From positions 1,116,001 through 1,180,000 of the forward strand of contig NZ_CP114588.1 in the NCBI RefSeq assembly GCF_027286325.1: a stretch of 64,000 bases of DNA. The letters are read 5' to 3'. Below are positions 30,894 through 38,841 of the stretch, in pieces. Each line of letters opens with the position of its first letter. Position 1 is the first letter of the stretch. Position numbers and translations under genes: made by a program. Source of the DNA: Salinivibrio kushneri. Lineage in GTDB: Bacteria; Pseudomonadota; Gammaproteobacteria; Enterobacterales; Vibrionaceae. The notes under the pieces are model-generated. The model saw only the letters and a program-made list of their open reading frames with translations. It was not told the origin of the DNA and searched no databases.

Positions 30894-31811
30894 ATGGAGC
30901 TAAGGTATTTACGGTATTTTGTGACGGTGGCAGAGTGCCGACACTTCACCCGCGCAGCCGAAAAGTTGGGCATTGCGCAACCACCACTGAGCCAGCAAAT
31001 TAAAAAGCTAGAGCAAGAGGTGGGGGTGCCTTTATTTGAACGCTTATCTCGCGGGGTGGCGTTAACACCCGCCGGTCAAGTGCTTTATGATGATGCGGTG
31101 AAAATCTTGGCGCAGTTAGATCATGCGGTACAGCGGGTCAAACAAGTGGCGCGAGGAGAGCGGAATCAACTGCGGCTTGGATTTGCCAGCTCGACGGTGG
31201 TGAGCCAAGCCGTGTTAGAACTTGTTCGACGGTTACAGCAAGCCCATCCAGAGATTGATTTTCAACCCATAGAGTTACCCATGCCAGCGTTGGTGGAAAC
31301 CTTGCGCCAACAGGATGTCGATCTCGCTTTTCTTCGCTTACCATGTTACGCCAGTGAACACGTGGCGCACACGCCGTTGTTTCCTGATCCGTTTAAGTTG
31401 GTGGTGCCTGCTAATCATGCTTTTGCTAAACAGCAAAGTGTGACGTTGTCACAACTAGGCGATGACCCGATTATTCTTTTTCCGCGTGATATTGGCCCAG
31501 GGTTGCATGATGCTTTAGTAGATGCCTTAAAAGGGGCAGGACTGGCGCCATCGAATGCCTCGCTAGCGCCACAATTGCATTCGGCAACGGCGATGGTGTC
31601 AGCGGGGTTTGGGATTGCTCTAGTGCCTGAATCATTGACTACGCAACTGAGCGACCATGTCGCTGTCGTCGCGGTTGAAGACATGCCCTTAGTGAGTCAT
31701 GTGGTATTAGCGTGGCAGCGCACCAATACCGCTCAGGGCGTGCGTCGGTGTATTCATACCGCACGTGAACAAAGTGAACGGTTAGCATCAGAGGCCTTCG
31801 CGGGCGACTAA
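30894..31811 (+). CDS. LysR-family regulator of the butanediol operon (AlsR/BudR-like)
   Basis: 305 residues. The N-terminus MELRYLRYFVTVAECRHF, then AAEKLGIAQPPLSQQIKKLE and LFERLSRGVALTPAG is the DNA-binding domain of the AlsR/CatR/BenM-like group. The second half is the effector domain. It is divergent from budA, and homologues in this position activate acetoin synthesis in response to acetate. Its stop overlaps by four bases the end of the unknown gene on the opposite strand. Confidence 0.87.
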   Translation: MELRYLRYFVTVAECRHFTRAAEKLGIAQPPLSQQIKKLEQEVGVPLFERLSRGVALTPAGQVLYDDAVKILAQLDHAVQRVKQVARGERNQLRLGFASSTVVSQAVLELVRRLQQAHPEIDFQPIELPMPALVETLRQQDVDLAFLRLPCYASEHVAHTPLFPDPFKLVVPANHAFAKQQSVTLSQLGDDPIILFPRDIGPGLHDALVDALKGAGLAPSNASLAPQLHSATAMVSAGFGIALVPESLTTQLSDHVAVVAVEDMPLVSHVVLAWQRTNTAQGVRRCIHTAREQSERLASEAFAGD

Positions 31812-32869
31812 GATTGCTGAGCTGCACGTTGCAGAAACTCCAATTGCATCCGCTCTTGCTCGCTCATTTGATAGGGCTCGTCCGATAATTGCCCAGCATC
31901 GAACGTGCCTAGCGAGTAATGATCTTGTGGGCTAATGCCAAATTGTGCTCGCTCACCGGGATAGCCAGACATGCGCTCAATGACCACATCTTTCAGTTGC
32001 CACTCATTGCCATAGCCGCTCATTGAGGCTCTAAACGCACGCAGCTCCAGAGATTGTTCTCCCTCACTGAGGCGTGTCTTAGTGGTTAACACCGCAACGG
32101 GTTGATCGTCAGCAGTAAATAAATTGGCACGCACTCGATAAATACCGCCTTTATCGATATCCAAAACGAGTGGAATGACCATATCCGGCCCGCGGCCGAA
32201 AACTGGCTTCACCCCTTTCACTTCCGCAATGGGTTGGTAGAGGCGGAAGTCGGCGGTGAGTACATCGTCGCCACCATCAAAACTGAGTGCCGCTTTGAGA
32301 CGAAGTTCAATAGGCCAATCGGCTTCGGGCTCAATGTTCCACTGTGTATCTGTGACATCGAGCCGGGTCAATTCCCGATTAGACTCGACATCAATGACCG
32401 ATAAGGTCGCGTGATTAAAAGAGGCTGGGGTGACCAATGAGGCTTGGATGTTTTCCGGATAAAAGTAGCGGTATTGGTTGAGCTTTAATGCCGCTTTCAC
32501 TGAGCCATCGAGAATCGGCATTGGTGTCGAAACATACCGATTCCAGTGTAGATAAGGGCTTTGCTTCGATGGAATAGGGATCGAATAGGAGGGGTGCTGG
32601 ATTTGCTCCGCATAGTCGGCCGCTATATAGCTGAGTGCTGGTGCGACTGAGACTTGCTCAACATCTGGCTCTACGGGTTGATGCTGTGTCTCGTTGCTTG
32701 TGAGGTTAACCTCCGGTGACAGGCTTTCTTCATTGGTACGAGGCAACGACGATAAACGTTCGCGCTCAGAGGTGGGTTGAGGCATTGGTGTCTCATCGAC
32801 ATCGAACCATAAATAAGCCGTGGTTCCAATTGATACGACCAAGGTTACTGCGAGCAGCAGTCTAGTCAT
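31808..32869 (-). CDS. Membrane-anchored or exported protein of unknown function
   Basis: 353 residues, not recognised with certainty. Residues 2-22 (TRLLLAVTLVVSIGTTAYLWF) form one hydrophobic segment after a short basic start, so the protein is anchored or exported. A Pro/Glu/Ser-rich stretch (about 28-75) looks like a linker. The C-terminal half is beta-rich, with GIYRVRANLFTADDQPVAVL, then ELRAFRASMSGYG and WQLKDVVIERMSGYPGERA, suggesting one or two Ig-like domains. It lies after the lipase gene on the same strand, but a strong stem-loop separates them. It does not show the motif of lipase foldases. Possible roles are surface or secretion partner; none is proven. Confidence 0.6.
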   Translation of the reverse strand: MTRLLLAVTLVVSIGTTAYLWFDVDETPMPQPTSERERLSSLPRTNEESLSPEVNLTSNETQHQPVEPDVEQVSVAPALSYIAADYAEQIQHPSYSIPIPSKQSPYLHWNRYVSTPMPILDGSVKAALKLNQYRYFYPENIQASLVTPASFNHATLSVIDVESNRELTRLDVTDTQWNIEPEADWPIELRLKAALSFDGGDDVLTADFRLYQPIAEVKGVKPVFGRGPDMVIPLVLDIDKGGIYRVRANLFTADDQPVAVLTTKTRLSEGEQSLELRAFRASMSGYGNEWQLKDVVIERMSGYPGERAQFGISPQDHYSLGTFDAGQLSDEPYQMSEQERMQLEFLQRAAQQS

Positions 32870-32934
32870 AGTAATCCCTAATTAATGTGGTACAGCCACG
32901 GTAGCACAGGAAAGAAAAGCGAATACATTCAACC

Positions 32935-32964
32935 AGCTGCCCTTATACCGATGAAAGGGCAGCT
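32935..32964. terminator. Stem-loop between the lipase and the unknown anchored protein
   Basis: AGCTGCCCTT (32935-32944) pairs exactly with AAGGGCAGCT (32955-32964). The T-rich side faces the plus strand (TTTGTT); on the minus strand, where the lipase runs, no T-tract follows. It may partly end the lipase transcript or protect its 3' end. Confidence 0.55.
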
Positions 32965-32993
32965 TTGTTAGTTGAGTCACAGCTTACTCGAAA

Positions 32994-34043
32994 TTATTGT
33001 GGGAGCGCATGGACAAGCTCTGACAAGGTGTCACGGTCTGAATCTCTCACAAAACGATATTTCTTACCAAACCAGCCATCTTCGTCAATGGTCTCGACAG
33101 CGATACGAGACTGATCGCCGAGTTTAAGCTCAGGATCGGTGGCTGTTACTTTGCCTTTATGCCAAGGATTAAAGATAGTCAGGTGGCTATACTTATCGCC
33201 CATCAATAGCGGGTAGTGTGAGGGCATAAAGCGTCGAACCCCTTTGTGGACATAATCCAATTTACCGTCAAACTCAATCGTGGTGGAGCAGCTATCAAAC
33301 GCATCGGCATCGGCGGCGCCGCAGGCCGAGTGGGCGGCAACCACGCCATCATCACTACCCGGAATAAAGGGAGACGTAGTACCCAAAAAGTCCGAACCAT
33401 TGCCCACAAAGCGAATACGCGGCACACGGTTATCTGGCCACATCGCCAATTGACGTGCATTGGCCACTTTTAAGTCATTCAGCACGCCGATATTGTCTTT
33501 ATTGGGGAGTTGCCCCATCCACAGTGACACGGCTTTTTTCATGGCATGATTTAGCCAACCGCCACCTTCAGCAACATTCACCGCGATGTTGGCCAGCTCA
33601 ACGCCACCGCCTGCGCCTGCAAAGTCAAAGGTGCCGACAATATTGAGGGGCTCGAGCCCTGAATTGATCAGCCAGTTTGCTTGGTTATCTAACAGGTAGC
33701 GTGTCACCAAGTCGCCGGTAGAGTGGGTCACTAAAATGCAACCGGACAGACAGGTTTCTTGCTCGGAAAGCGTTTTTAATGCAGGCCATAGATAGTCTGA
33801 CGCAATCTTGCCTTCGATCCGCTCGTGGGCGGGCCAATCGATACGGGCATCAGCATGCTGTAACCAGTAGTTTTGCCAGTAGTCTGAACCATCTACGGCT
33901 ACTTGATCACGGTCTGGACGGCTTTGTAACTGATCGGGCTGAAAGCCATGGATTAAAACCACTTTGTAGGGTCCTATGGCTGCAAAACTTGCAGCAGAGA
34001 ACAATGCAGAGAGGATGAAGAGTGTTTTATAAATATATTTCAT
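32994..34043 (-). CDS. Secreted triacylglycerol lipase (alpha/beta hydrolase)
   Basis: 349 residues from the ATG at 34043; a longer frame to 34073 would place ten residues before the signal peptide. The signal sequence is MKYIYKTLFILSALFSAASF-A, cleaved near residue 21. The mature part opens GPYKVVLIHGFQ (oxyanion-hole HG), the nucleophile is Ser108 in LVTHSTGDLVTRY, and likely Asp and His partners lie in PGSDDGVVAAHS and KYSHLTIF. The nucleophile elbow is T-H-S-T-G rather than the common G-H-S-x-G. Paired Cys (CLSGC; CGAADADAFDSC) could form disulfides, in line with export. It is divergent from the ToxR-like regulator and near the aerolysin gene. Confidence 0.8.
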   Translation of the reverse strand: MKYIYKTLFILSALFSAASFAAIGPYKVVLIHGFQPDQLQSRPDRDQVAVDGSDYWQNYWLQHADARIDWPAHERIEGKIASDYLWPALKTLSEQETCLSGCILVTHSTGDLVTRYLLDNQANWLINSGLEPLNIVGTFDFAGAGGGVELANIAVNVAEGGGWLNHAMKKAVSLWMGQLPNKDNIGVLNDLKVANARQLAMWPDNRVPRIRFVGNGSDFLGTTSPFIPGSDDGVVAAHSACGAADADAFDSCSTTIEFDGKLDYVHKGVRRFMPSHYPLLMGDKYSHLTIFNPWHKGKVTATDPELKLGDQSRIAVETIDEDGWFGKKYRFVRDSDRDTLSELVHALPQ

Positions 34044-34373
34044 TATTGTTGCCAACTTGTTTTGAGTAAACACTCAGTATTTATAGCTGATTATAAACTC
34101 ATTGCCATAGTAATAAATGGGTCAGCAAAAGAAAATTTAAACGAAAAAAAGAAGAAAGCAGCCTATCCATACCCTTGTTTTGTCTAGTAAATGACCGTAT
34201 TTTGTGTGAGAAGGCATCGGCTGGGTCAAGTGTTAACCATGCATTGTTAGGGGTTAATATTTTTATGAATAAACGGGTTAATCACATCATTGCTTGAAAT
34301 GTGATCTTGTTTCTAAATAAAACGATGTTTATCGCACTAAATAATTGATTGTTTTATTTTTAAAGAAAAATCT
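34044..34373. promoter_or_regulatory. AT-rich divergent promoter region between the lipase and the ToxR-like regulator
   Basis: 330 bases without a gene. GGGTTAAT occurs twice in direct orientation (34251-34258 and 34275-34282, 24 bases apart), and a reversed half-site GTTAACC stands near 34232. These could be regulator sites for one or both genes. No clear -35/-10 pair is fixed. Confidence 0.4.
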
Positions 34374-35153
34374 ATGATTTATTTCGATAATGTTGCTAGA
34401 AAACTCCATCACAATAATAAGTCAACGCGGATAGGGTTCCGGGAGACGCTTGTGCTTGAATGCCTTCTAAAGCATGCCCCTCAGGCGGTGAGTAAGAAGA
34501 CGCTGATTTGTTATGGTTGGGGCAGTGAGTACATCGGCCAGACGTCGTTGGCAAAATCGATCAGTGCATTGCGGCGTGCATTACTTGCAGTCGGTGCGGA
34601 TGCCTCATTGGTGATCACAGTTCCAAAGTATGGTTATCGATTAACTGAGGGCATGATCTTTCAACCTCCTGCTGACCTGGTGTGTAGTGAGGAAAGAGAT
34701 GATGAGCCAGTGCAACATTCGGAGTCTCCCCAAGAAGCCCAACCCGCCCAAACTGACGCTGTTAGTCAAAGACAGCTTAAGGTGCCGTTTTACCGCCAAT
34801 GTTTGTTGATTGCGATGACACTACTATTGTGTGTCGCAACGAGTGTGTTTGTGGTTGGCAAAATAAACGGATGGCGGTGGAGCGATTTGGTTCAACGAGG
34901 TGGGTTAAGCCAAAAACGTGTGGGCGCGCTTAACGTGTTTTATCGTCCTGACGCTGAGCTTAGCTTTTCTATCGAACAATTGTTGACCCATAGCCAGTGT
35001 AACTGCCTTGTTTACATTGAAAAAGAACATAAGTATTCCACTCTGATCTTTGTTTCAAAGAAGACACATCGAAGTACTTTCATTCGTTACTCGCCACTTA
35101 ATATTGTTCATGCAACACAACAAATCAATGAATTTCTTAAAGAGGAAAAATAG
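34374..35153 (+). CDS. ToxR/CadC-like membrane-bound winged-helix regulator
   Basis: 259 residues. Residues 1-95 form an OmpR-type winged helix (SLAKSISALRRALLAVGAD, then ITVPKYGYRLT, the recognition helix and the wing). A charged, Gln/Pro-rich linker follows, then one membrane helix at about 143-163 (LLIAMTLLLCVATSVFVV) and a periplasmic domain of about 95 residues with a Cys pair in HSQCNCLVYIE. This is the plan of ToxR, TcpP and CadC, which sense the periplasm and bind DNA from the membrane. No small ToxS/TcpH-like partner gene follows. It lies 308 bases upstream of the aerolysin gene and divergent from the lipase, so it probably controls one or both. No clear ribosome site is seen before its ATG. 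Confidence 0.78.
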   Translation: MIYFDNVARKLHHNNKSTRIGFRETLVLECLLKHAPQAVSKKTLICYGWGSEYIGQTSLAKSISALRRALLAVGADASLVITVPKYGYRLTEGMIFQPPADLVCSEERDDEPVQHSESPQEAQPAQTDAVSQRQLKVPFYRQCLLIAMTLLLCVATSVFVVGKINGWRWSDLVQRGGLSQKRVGALNVFYRPDAELSFSIEQLLTHSQCNCLVYIEKEHKYSTLIFVSKKTHRSTFIRYSPLNIVHATQQINEFLKEEK

Positions 35154-35209
35154 CGAACCTATTTGCATGAGTGATAGCTAAATTAAATTTTATGTTTGGC
35201 TTTACGCCT

Positions 35210-35350
35210 TTTAATTACCCTGAAGATAGAGTCTATACTCTATTTTCATTCGCTGTAAATCCCTCCGTTTATTGAATAAATATCACATTGAACATCCCGT
35301 GTGCTTTTGAATACATCCTCCTAAGCTCATGAAGTTTAAGGGTAATTAAA
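35210..35350. promoter_or_regulatory. Long-spaced inverted repeat in the aerolysin upstream region
   Basis: TTTAATTACCCT (35210-35221) and its exact complement AGGGTAATTAAA (35339-35350) face each other across 117 bases, within the 308-base gap between the ToxR-like gene and the aerolysin gene. Two identical opposed sites suggest paired binding or a DNA loop over the toxin promoter. The remainder of the gap holds no recognisable gene. Confidence 0.5.
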
Positions 35351-35461
35351 TTCAATGCTTTTCATTATTTTTTATTGATTCGTTATGAAAGGGTAAGAGC
35401 TGCGACGACCATGACAGTCGCGCAATGGCTCTTATTTAAGACTCAATAAGGAATACGTCAA

Positions 35462-36952
35462 ATGGCTAATAGAACACGTTTAACCGCGCTCACGGTGTCC
35501 AGCGTATCATTACTGGTTCATGCTGGGCTTGCGCAGGCCAATATTTACCCTGATCAAATTGTGCTTGATAACTTAGTTGATGACCAATGTCGAGCGAACT
35601 ATCGCCCCCTTACTGCCAATGAAGCTAGTACCCATCGAGACTATTTGACCGATCGCATGGGACAGTGGCAGATCTCCGGACTCGAAGATAACTGGGTCAT
35701 CATGGGCAGTGGGTACAATGGCGAAATCAAACAGCAGTCGGGGGCGCCAGCGGATACCTGGTGTTATCCAGAAAATGATGAAGGTGAGATCCCCAATTAT
35801 GCTGCTAAGAGCATTCCTGAAGGCACTGAGCTTGATATTCAGTATGCGCTAGTCAATAACCGCAGTGAGTTCGTTAAACCACTGAGCTATCTCGCGCATT
35901 ACCTCGGCTATGCATGGGTAGGTGGAAACCACAGTGACTATGTTGGTGAAGATATGGACGTATGGCGTTCAGGCGATAAGTGGTATATCCGTGGCAATAA
36001 TGATGGTGGATGTGATGGCTATCGCTGTGGAGATAAGACCACTATCACGGTCGATAATTTTGCTTATACCCTCAATGATAGCGATTTTTGGCACGGTGAT
36101 GTGGTTGAGTCTGACCGTCAGTTAGTTGAAACCGTTTCAGCGGTGGCACGTAATAATACCGGCATTGATCAACAGGTTGTGGTCGATCTTAAAGTCGATG
36201 AATCCACCAATTGGGAAAAAACCAACACCTATGGTTTTTCCCAAAAAGTGGAAACTGAAAACAGTTTTGATTGGCCGCTGGTGGGTGAGACGAAACTCAC
36301 AATTTCTTTTGAGGCAAACCAAAGCTTTGCCAGCAGCAATGGCGGTGCGAGTAGCGAGCAAGTGACCTTGCAAGCCCGTCCTTTCGTACCAGCACACTCA
36401 GAGATCCCAATCCGCGTTGAGTTGTATCGCTCAAGCATCTCTTACCCGTACCGATTTGGCGCAGACATCAGCTACGACGTGAATGTTAATGGCTTTTTAC
36501 GCTGGGGGGGGAATGCGTGGCACTCCCATCCAGACAATCGCCCCACACATAGCCATACCTTCACCATGGGACGTGGTAGCCAACCTTCCGCGGATATTGC
36601 TTATCAGTGGCACCATCGTTATATCCCCGGTGAAGTAAAATGGTGGGACTGGAGTTGGGCGATTGAGAAATACGGCCTACAGAGTATGCAATGGGCGACA
36701 GGCAAAAGCTTACGTCCTTTCTACTCTCACGTATCTGGCGATTTCTATGCAGAATCACAATATGCGGGCACCATCGAAGTCGGACAAGCAAAGTCGCAAA
36801 TCTCTCGTCAAATGCGTAGTAAGCGGTCTGCGACGCCCATGGCAAGTCACGATAGCGCAAATGGGGTGGAGCTCATTTCCAATTTTGATTCGGAAGAGTT
36901 GGCCGAGCTCGGATTTAAAAATGCTGAGTTGACGATTAGGCCCGCTCAGTAA
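35462..36952 (+). CDS. Aerolysin-family pore-forming toxin, secreted protoxin
   Basis: 496 residues, the usual length of proaerolysin. The signal peptide ends about residue 26 (GLAQA-NIYPD). Segments shared with Aeromonas aerolysin run the whole length: MGQWQISGLEDNWVIMGSGY, YLAHYLGYAWVGGNHSDYVG, RGNNDGGCDGYRCGDKT, TYGFSQKVET (membrane-inserting region), FLRWGGNAWHSHPDNRP, and RYIPGEVKWWDWSWAI. The C-terminal propeptide is joined by a basic loop with RSKR at residues 452-455, a furin-type site like the activation site of aerolysin. Cys pairs in domains 1-2 are kept. Family members bind GPI-anchored proteins, are cleaved, and form heptameric pores. Regulation by the ToxR-like neighbour is an inference. 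Confidence 0.95.
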   Translation: MANRTRLTALTVSSVSLLVHAGLAQANIYPDQIVLDNLVDDQCRANYRPLTANEASTHRDYLTDRMGQWQISGLEDNWVIMGSGYNGEIKQQSGAPADTWCYPENDEGEIPNYAAKSIPEGTELDIQYALVNNRSEFVKPLSYLAHYLGYAWVGGNHSDYVGEDMDVWRSGDKWYIRGNNDGGCDGYRCGDKTTITVDNFAYTLNDSDFWHGDVVESDRQLVETVSAVARNNTGIDQQVVVDLKVDESTNWEKTNTYGFSQKVETENSFDWPLVGETKLTISFEANQSFASSNGGASSEQVTLQARPFVPAHSEIPIRVELYRSSISYPYRFGADISYDVNVNGFLRWGGNAWHSHPDNRPTHSHTFTMGRGSQPSADIAYQWHHRYIPGEVKWWDWSWAIEKYGLQSMQWATGKSLRPFYSHVSGDFYAESQYAGTIEVGQAKSQISRQMRSKRSATPMASHDSANGVELISNFDSEELAELGFKNAELTIRPAQ

Positions 36953-36982
36953 GTTGACAGAGCAAGCCGTCATCAAACGTGT

Positions 36983-37010
36983 CGCACCGCAAGCGGTGCG
37001 GCCTTTCTTT
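36983..37010 (+). terminator. Rho-independent terminator after the aerolysin gene
   Basis: CGCACCGC-AA-GCGGTGCG, a perfect eight-pair hairpin followed by GCCTTTCTTTT. Confidence 0.82.
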
Positions 37011-37093
37011 TCAGGTGGCTGGTGGTCGAGCGTCTCACTTCAAAAACATGTTCTACAGTTGTAGAAGGTTGCACTCGGCGTCAAGGAGCCATA

Positions 37094-38065
37094 ATGAGAT
37101 TCTATTTACAAATATTGGCCTTCTATCTGATGAGCGTTGTACCCGCTTGGGCCGATGATGTCCTGCTGATTCAGAGTTATCATAAAGAATATGGTTGGGA
37201 TGAAAGCTATATCCGTGGGCTCGAAAGTACGCTTGGCGATGACGTGACGCTACACACTTTTGAAATGGATACTAAGCGCTTACCCTCGTCACAGTTTGAC
37301 GCGCAAGCCGATAAAGCCTTGGCGCTCTATCAAGAGATCAGCCCCGAGGTCGTTGTGATTGGAGATGATAATGCGTTGGGCCATATGCTGCCTAGACTGA
37401 GAAGCGAAGATATCGATATCGTGTTTTTAGGTATTAACGCCAATCCACGTCGATTAATGGCTAAATACGCCGGTACAGCGCGCGTCACTGGTGTGTTGGA
37501 GCGTCCTTTGTTTGCTCGCAGTATGAAAGAGATGAGCCAATTGCTAGGGAAAGATCAAATGAAGGTCAAAATCCTCTTTGATGCGGGCACCACGGCGACG
37601 ATTGCAACCGATCACATCGCCAACCAATACGAAGATTTGAAACAACAGCTGGGTATCGATGTGACCATCGAAAATCACCGCTTGTTTTCGTCTTGGAAAA
37701 ACTCAGTAGAGCAATCCAATGATTACGACGCGATTGTAGTCGGTTTATACCAGATTATCCGCGACGACTCGGACAAAGTGGTTGATGCCAATAAAGTGCT
37801 CTCATGGACCAATGAAAACAGTGAGACGCCTTTGTTCGGCTTTTGGGACTTTTCGGTCGGAAAAGGCCAAACAGCTGGCGGGGTCGTGCTATTTGGCGAA
37901 TCCCAGGGTGTACAAGCGGGCAAATACGTCAACCGCGTGTTGGCGGGTGAAGAAGCCTCGGAAATTTCGGTCATTCATGGCAAGAAAGGGAGAGCCATTT
38001 ATAGCGCCGCAGAGTTTGAACGCTGGGAGCTGACTCCTCCGGCCCAATGGCGAAATATTGACTAG
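37094..38065 (+). CDS. ABC transporter substrate-binding protein (PF04392-like)
   Basis: 323 residues from the ATG at 37094, which AAGGAGCC precedes. The signal peptide is MRFYLQILAFYLMSVVPAWA-D. The mature part begins DDVLLIQSYHKEYGWDESY and has two Rossmann-like lobes (EVVVIGDDNALGHMLPRL, IVFLGINANPRR, VKILFDAGTT, DYDAIVVGLYQII). It belongs to the ABC substrate-binding group that includes TrpX-like and diguanylate-cyclase-linked sensors. No permease or ATPase gene adjoins it, so it may feed a distant transporter or act as a sensor partner. The ligand is unknown. Confidence 0.75.
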   Translation: MRFYLQILAFYLMSVVPAWADDVLLIQSYHKEYGWDESYIRGLESTLGDDVTLHTFEMDTKRLPSSQFDAQADKALALYQEISPEVVVIGDDNALGHMLPRLRSEDIDIVFLGINANPRRLMAKYAGTARVTGVLERPLFARSMKEMSQLLGKDQMKVKILFDAGTTATIATDHIANQYEDLKQQLGIDVTIENHRLFSSWKNSVEQSNDYDAIVVGLYQIIRDDSDKVVDANKVLSWTNENSETPLFGFWDFSVGKGQTAGGVVLFGESQGVQAGKYVNRVLAGEEASEISVIHGKKGRAIYSAAEFERWELTPPAQWRNID

Positions 38066-38075
38066 CTTTTTAGCC

Positions 38076-38630
38076 TCATTTGCCATTGAGCGTTTTTATA
38101 TAGTGAGCAGGTGTGCCACCGTAAAGACTGTCAGGCGGCACGTCGTGTTTCACCACCGCGTTGGCGGCTATTACGCTGCGTGCGCCGATGGTGACGCATT
38201 GACAGATCACCACATTACCGCCAATCCACACATCGTTTTCCACCACGATGGGTTTGCACCAAGTCTCCCACGAGCGGCGGCTTTGATAATCGAGAGAGTG
38301 GGTGGGAGTGTAAAACTGGGTATTGGGGCCAATCAGCACATGGTCACCGATAGTGATCGGGGCACCATCGAGCATGGTGACATTCATGTTGATTAAGGTA
38401 TTGCGGCCAACCTGGATGGTCTCACCGAATTCACAATGGAATGGAGGTTGGATCACCGAACCGTCGCCGATATCATTCAATAACTCACGCAGCAGTTGCT
38501 GCCTTGTCGTCGCCTCTATTGCTTGATTGAATGCCAGTAAGGTTCGTGTGGCATGGTCTCGCCTGATATCAATGGAGCCATCACTGTCATCGAAGACAAA
38601 TCCTTGGCACATCTTTTCCCATTCGGTCAT
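38076..38630 (-). CDS. Sugar O-acetyltransferase (left-handed beta-helix, maltose/galactoside acetyltransferase type)
   Basis: 184 residues. The N-terminal helix region resembles the Mac domain (MTEWEKMCQGFVFDD). Hexapeptide repeats follow (HCEFGETIQVGRNTLINMNV, APITIGDHVLIGPNTQ), the catalytic His lies in YTPTHSLDYQSR, and the C-terminus ANAVVKHDVPPDSLYGGTPA is the family tail. Such enzymes acetylate sugars with acetyl-CoA as trimers. AAGGAG precedes the ATG. It is convergent with the substrate-binding protein gene, ten bases away. Confidence 0.87.
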   Translation of the reverse strand: MTEWEKMCQGFVFDDSDGSIDIRRDHATRTLLAFNQAIEATTRQQLLRELLNDIGDGSVIQPPFHCEFGETIQVGRNTLINMNVTMLDGAPITIGDHVLIGPNTQFYTPTHSLDYQSRRSWETWCKPIVVENDVWIGGNVVICQCVTIGARSVIAANAVVKHDVPPDSLYGGTPAHYIKTLNGK

Positions 38631-38772
38631 GGTTTCTCCTTATTATTCGTGAACCGTGATACAAGGCCAGTCATTGCGGCATTATCTCAGCTTGTGGGAG
38701 CGTGAAAACAGAAATCATCCCTTAAGCGTTTTTCCTCTTTCTATTCTTTTCCCATTTCTATGGCAACCGAAC

Positions 38773-38800
38773 AAAAAAGCGCCACTCGGCAGTGGCGCTT
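38773..38800 (-). terminator. Terminator of the collagenase gene (minus strand)
   Basis: AAGCGCCACT and AGTGGCGCTT form a ten-pair stem around a four-base loop, and on the minus strand six T follow. It lies 40 bases after the collagenase stop. Confidence 0.85.
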
Positions 38801-38813
38801 GGTAACATTTTTT

Positions 38814-38841
38814 TAGTGCTTAGTGCTTAGTGCTTAGTGCT
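38814..38841. repeat. Tandem heptamer repeat (four copies of TAGTGCT) at the collagenase stop codon
   Basis: Four exact head-to-tail copies of TAGTGCT end at the collagenase stop codon; a fifth, broken copy (TAGCG) is part of the coding end. On the coding strand the unit is AGCACTA, so each copy offers a TAA just past the gene end. A change in copy number would alter only the 3' untranslated part, unless the first stop were lost. Confidence 0.85.
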
